This document shows, one piece after another, positions 59,663 to 62,415 of a DNA stretch of 62,415 bases. Below the pieces are notes generated by a model. It did no database searches, was not told the DNA's origin, and worked only from the letters and a program-made list of their open reading frames with translations. Source of the DNA: CAYSLU01 sp964431965 (GTDB lineage Bacteria; Verrucomicrobiota; Kiritimatiellia; CAIKKV01; CAYSLU01); the NCBI GenBank assembly GCA_964431965.1, contig CAYSLU010000023.1, forward strand, positions 1 to 62,415, given 5' to 3'. Every line of letters starts with the position of its first letter. Positions within the stretch are counted from its first letter, which is position 1. The position numbers were made by a program, and so were the translations under genes.

Positions 59663-60334
59663 ATGAGCGGTACAACTCAAAGCCGAGACGGTCGCACGCA
59701 CGAGGTGCGGCAGATTCGCGTCCTGACGGACGATGTGTTTGTGATCCACGTGGCCCGGGACGCGTTCGCCTTTCGGGCCGGCCAGCACGTCACGCTGGGC
59801 GTTCGCGGGTCCGGCACGAACCGCGAGTACTCCATCTATTCCGGAGAGTCGGACTCCGACCTGGAGTTCCTGGTGAAGATCCGCGAGGGCGGCTCCAACT
59901 CCCGTGCGCTGCGGGCCTGCCGGCCGGGCGATCGGGTGGAGGTCGCCGGGCCGTTCGGCGAATTCACCTTGCCCCGCGACGCCGGCGCGCGGCCGAAGAT
60001 CCTGTTCGTTTCGAATGGCGTCGGCATCGCGCCGTTCCGCAGCCTCGTGCGCAGCCACGCCGGGCTGGACTTCCGGCTGCTTCACGGCGTTCGCCGGCTG
60101 GCGGATCGCTACGACATGATCGACTACGCGGCCGACCGCTACGTGTCGTGCGTCACGGCCGAGGCGGGAGGGAGCTTCCGCGGGCGCGTGACGGACTACC
60201 TGCGCGCCCACGTGGTCGACCCGTCCGCCCGGTGCTACCTCTGCGGCAGCACGGCGATGATCGACGAGGCGTATGACGTGCTGCGCGCGCGGGGCGTCCC
60301 GAGCGACAACCTGCTCACGGAGGTGTTCTTCTAA
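59663..60334 (+). CDS. ferredoxin-NADP reductase-like FAD/NAD(P)-binding oxidoreductase
   Basis: A 223-residue minimal FNR-type flavoprotein: FRAGQHVTLGV, REYSIYSGE (RxYS FAD motif), PFGEFTLPRDAG, LFVSNGVGIAPFRSLVRS (NAD(P)-binding GxGxxP-like) and CYLCGSTAMIDEAYDVL (C-terminal CGS motif). It moves electrons between NAD(P)H and an unknown partner; no iron-sulfur domain is attached. It is 3 bases upstream of the radical SAM gene, so it may reduce that enzyme (inference). Confidence 0.85.
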   Translation: MSGTTQSRDGRTHEVRQIRVLTDDVFVIHVARDAFAFRAGQHVTLGVRGSGTNREYSIYSGESDSDLEFLVKIREGGSNSRALRACRPGDRVEVAGPFGEFTLPRDAGARPKILFVSNGVGIAPFRSLVRSHAGLDFRLLHGVRRLADRYDMIDYAADRYVSCVTAEAGGSFRGRVTDYLRAHVVDPSARCYLCGSTAMIDEAYDVLRARGVPSDNLLTEVFF

Positions 60335-60337
60335 GCC

Positions 60338-61843
60338 ATGAAAGTCGCCGTCTCCTATCCCCCCATCGTGAATGCCCGCGGCCAGGTGGCCATGGTGTCG
60401 CAGAACCGCAACGTGCAGTTCTTTCTCTACCCGACCTACCTGCTGCCGGTGGTGCACGCGCAGGCGGCGACCTGGCTGAAGGCGGACGGGTGCGAGGTGA
60501 TGTGGGACGACGCGAACGCGCAGCGCAAGACCTACGACCAGTGGCTCGCCGGCCTCGTGGCGGCGAAGCCCGACGTCGTGGTGTTCGAGAGCACCACGCC
60601 GGTGATGAAGTTCTACTGGGCGCAGGTGGACAAGGTGAAGGCGGCGCTGCCCCGGTGCGTGGTCGTGATGACCGGCTACCACTCGATGCGCGAGCCGCGC
60701 GAGACGATGGCGAACTGCCGGGCGGACGTGGTGCTGCAGAGCAACCATATCGACTTCGTGCTGCACCGCCTCGTCCCCTACATCGGCGAGCACGCCGACT
60801 GGCGCGACACGTGCGACATCGAGGGGCTGATGATTCGCCGCGAGGACGACACGCTTCGGCACACCGGCTCGTTCAAGCGCGTGGAGAACCTCGACCTCTC
60901 GCCGGACGTGGATCGCGATCTCGTGCAGTGGAAGCGCTATGCCTACGAGAACGGGAACTACCTGCAGACGCCGGGGACCTATGCCACCAGCGTGATCCGC
61001 GACTGCATGTTCGGGAAGTGCACCTTTTGTCGCTACAACGGGCCGGACCTGACGTTTTCGGTCCGGTCCGTCGAGAAGAGCCTCGACGAGTATCAGCGCC
61101 TGATCGAGGACCACGGGGTCCGCGAGATCTTTGACGACTCGGGGGTCTGGTACCGGGGCGAGCAGGCCCGCCAGTTCGCGCGGGGCATCATCGATCGGGG
61201 CCTGCACCGCCGCGGCGTGTACTTCGGCTTCAACACCCGCTTCGGCTATCTCGACGAGGAGACCGTGGCGTTGCTCGGCAAGGCGAATTTCCGGTTCGTT
61301 CTGGTCGGGCTCGAGGCGTGCGACGAGGAGACCCTGGTCCGGCTGGACAAGGGCTACAACCCCGCGCAGGCGTGGAAGAACCTCGAGTGGTTCACGAAGT
61401 ACGGGCTGCACCCGCACCTGACGATCATGGTCGGCTACTACTGGCAGACGCAGGCGATGCTCGACCAGACGGTCAACAGCGTCCGCAAGATGATGTTCAC
61501 GGGGCTGGCGCGCACGCTGCAGGTCACGCTGTGTACGCCGCTGGACTTCACGCCGTACCACCGCGAGTGCGTCGAGAAGGGCGTGCTGCAGACCGCCGAC
61601 TACAACGACTTCGACATGAGCCGCATCATCGTCAAGACGCCGATCCCGCACGAGCAGTACTACCAGGCGGTGCGGAAGATGTACGGAGTCGTCCTGGACC
61701 CGCGCTTCCTGCTCCGGCAGCTCCGCTTCCTCCTCACCGGCCGCAAGCGCGACTGGCAGTTCCTGTTCAGCTACAGCTGGCGCGCCCTGCGCCGCATCCG
61801 CAACCACATCTACAACCTCACCCGCGCCTCGCGGGGCCCATGA
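60338..61843 (+). CDS. B12-binding-type radical SAM protein
   Basis: A 501-residue protein. Residues about 1-180 resemble a B12-binding domain of the radical SAM class B type (VVHAQAATWLKADGCEVMWDDANAQ; VVVFESTTPVMKFYW; GYHSMREP), although I do not see the DxHxxG motif clearly. The radical SAM core has RDCMFGKCTFCRYN (C-x3-C-x2-C), EIFDDSGVWYRG, and FRFVLVGLEACDEETLVRLD; the C-terminus is basic with a possible short membrane-anchoring stretch. GGAGGTG precedes ATG 60338. Probably methylase or oxidoreductase on a polyketide, lipid or peptide; unknown. Confidence 0.85.
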   Translation: MKVAVSYPPIVNARGQVAMVSQNRNVQFFLYPTYLLPVVHAQAATWLKADGCEVMWDDANAQRKTYDQWLAGLVAAKPDVVVFESTTPVMKFYWAQVDKVKAALPRCVVVMTGYHSMREPRETMANCRADVVLQSNHIDFVLHRLVPYIGEHADWRDTCDIEGLMIRREDDTLRHTGSFKRVENLDLSPDVDRDLVQWKRYAYENGNYLQTPGTYATSVIRDCMFGKCTFCRYNGPDLTFSVRSVEKSLDEYQRLIEDHGVREIFDDSGVWYRGEQARQFARGIIDRGLHRRGVYFGFNTRFGYLDEETVALLGKANFRFVLVGLEACDEETLVRLDKGYNPAQAWKNLEWFTKYGLHPHLTIMVGYYWQTQAMLDQTVNSVRKMMFTGLARTLQVTLCTPLDFTPYHRECVEKGVLQTADYNDFDMSRIIVKTPIPHEQYYQAVRKMYGVVLDPRFLLRQLRFLLTGRKRDWQFLFSYSWRALRRIRNHIYNLTRASRGP

Positions 61844-62415
61844 GGGCGATGGGGGGCGACGTGACGAGGTTGGCGTCGGGACGGGGTGCATGAACGGGGA
61901 GACGTGGCGCTGCCCGTTCTAGATCCAGAGGATGAAGCAGGCCAAGACTGCGCGTTGCTCGGGTGTTGAGTAATTCGGCGCCTGACCCGTGACGGGCTCC
62001 CGCCGTCCTGGGCGTCACCGGCAACGGAGGAGAAGCCGGGACGGCGCCTGCAGGGCGGGATGGCCCGCGGCCCCGCGGGCCGGTGAATGCTCAGTCCAAC
62101 CCGGGCACGCGCCATGTCCGCTCCATTCGAAGGGCGACGAGGCCGTCGCCCATCCCGCTGTCACGCACAGGGCGACCGCCTGCTGCCCGTCGTCACGCGT
62201 CGAGCGTGGCTGATCTCTTGTCTTGTCGATTTCCCGCGCGCTGCGTACGATCCGGGGCAGTAAGCATATTTGCGGCGAGACCTACTCCTGACAGTGGCCC
62301 GCGGCTGACTCAGAACCCGTGCCGTGGGACATCGTCTAGCGTGGGAAGCTGATCGGCGGGCTGCCTCGGCCGACAGATAGCGACGGCTGAGATGTGATGC
62401 CCCGGAGGCCCTCGC
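61844..62415. other. 572-bp stretch with no supported gene (right end of window)
   Basis: Only short open frames without ribosome sites are present. I see no tRNA, promoter or repeat that I can support. A gene entering from the right edge cannot be excluded. Confidence 0.4.

Noticed and set aside
61989..62352. short open frames at the right end
   Set aside because: No ribosome site or recognisable sequence; treated as non-coding.

Overview
The window is about 62 kb of high-GC DNA (I judge well above 60 % G+C by eye) from an anaerobic Gram-negative bacterium. The best guess is a member of the PVC superphylum, most like Kiritimatiellota or Verrucomicrobiota. This is inference from gene content: an LpxC-like outer-membrane gene, NAD-linked [FeFe]-hydrogenases with Rex, large secreted proteins with InlB-type and beta-helix repeats, a GH29 fucosidase, WbsX-type and uroporphyrinogen-decarboxylase-like proteins in sugar clusters, and no respiratory oxidase. 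No 16S or other marker gene is present to prove it.

Layout. 1-3213: housekeeping end of a chromosome segment (argC end, parB, a lipoprotein glutaminyl-cyclase-like M28 enzyme, a DnaQ-type exonuclease). 3639-9679: a very large secreted papain-like/InlB/beta-helix protein, an RsuA-family pseudouridine synthase and an SH3b protein whose reading frame overlaps it by 239 nt. 9706-11318: ispH (minus) and rex (plus). 11437-28755: a 17-kb hydrogenase locus, all on the plus strand. It begins with a DRTGG protein, a PHP phosphoesterase and a small GHKL ATPase, followed by a first HydCBA-like module (NuoE, small [2Fe-2S] ferredoxin, a NuoF-GltD fusion, HydA1) and a hotdog thioesterase. A second unit, starting behind a well-matched Rex operator at 19298-19315, encodes a membrane histidine kinase, HydB2, HydA2, HydC2, a response regulator, the HydE maturase and an aspartase-like lyase. 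The two modules differ at one point: HydB2 ends in a 2[4Fe-4S] ferredoxin domain, whereas in HydB1 that position is taken by a complete GltD/NfnB-like FAD-NADPH module. The locus therefore appears to encode two related flavin-based H2/NAD(P)H/ferredoxin machines under shared redox (Rex) and two-component control. HydF and HydG are not in the window.

28745-33592: a divergent sugar-metabolism cluster (fucose-isomerase-like, amidohydrolase, Gfo/Idh dehydrogenase; UroD-like) with a palindromic repeat between. 33600-36660: dtd, tRNA-Ser(GGA), then a short lower-GC islet with a small conserved protein and a class D beta-lactamase fused to a cystatin-like domain, flanked by exact 16-bp direct repeats. 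36688-41187: aldo/keto reductase, a hypothetical gene, an HDAC-family deacetylase, a secreted hypothetical protein and a divergent LpxC whose zinc motif is displaced. 41187-41337 is a MITE-like element with about 30-bp terminal inverted repeats and TA target duplications.

41485-60334: a long run of secreted and membrane proteins for surface or polysaccharide work: a jelly-roll-like secreted protein, a 1092-residue DUF4175-like membrane protein, a secreted partner, a DegT aminotransferase, a 1616-residue secreted protein with HEAT-like repeats, a second UroD-like protein, a WbsX/GH99-like protein, an 826-residue duplicated beta-helix/PKD protein, and a GH29 alpha-fucosidase. 59663-61843: a small ferredoxin-NADP-reductase-like flavoprotein and a B12-binding-type radical SAM protein in one unit. 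The last 570 bases hold no gene I can support.
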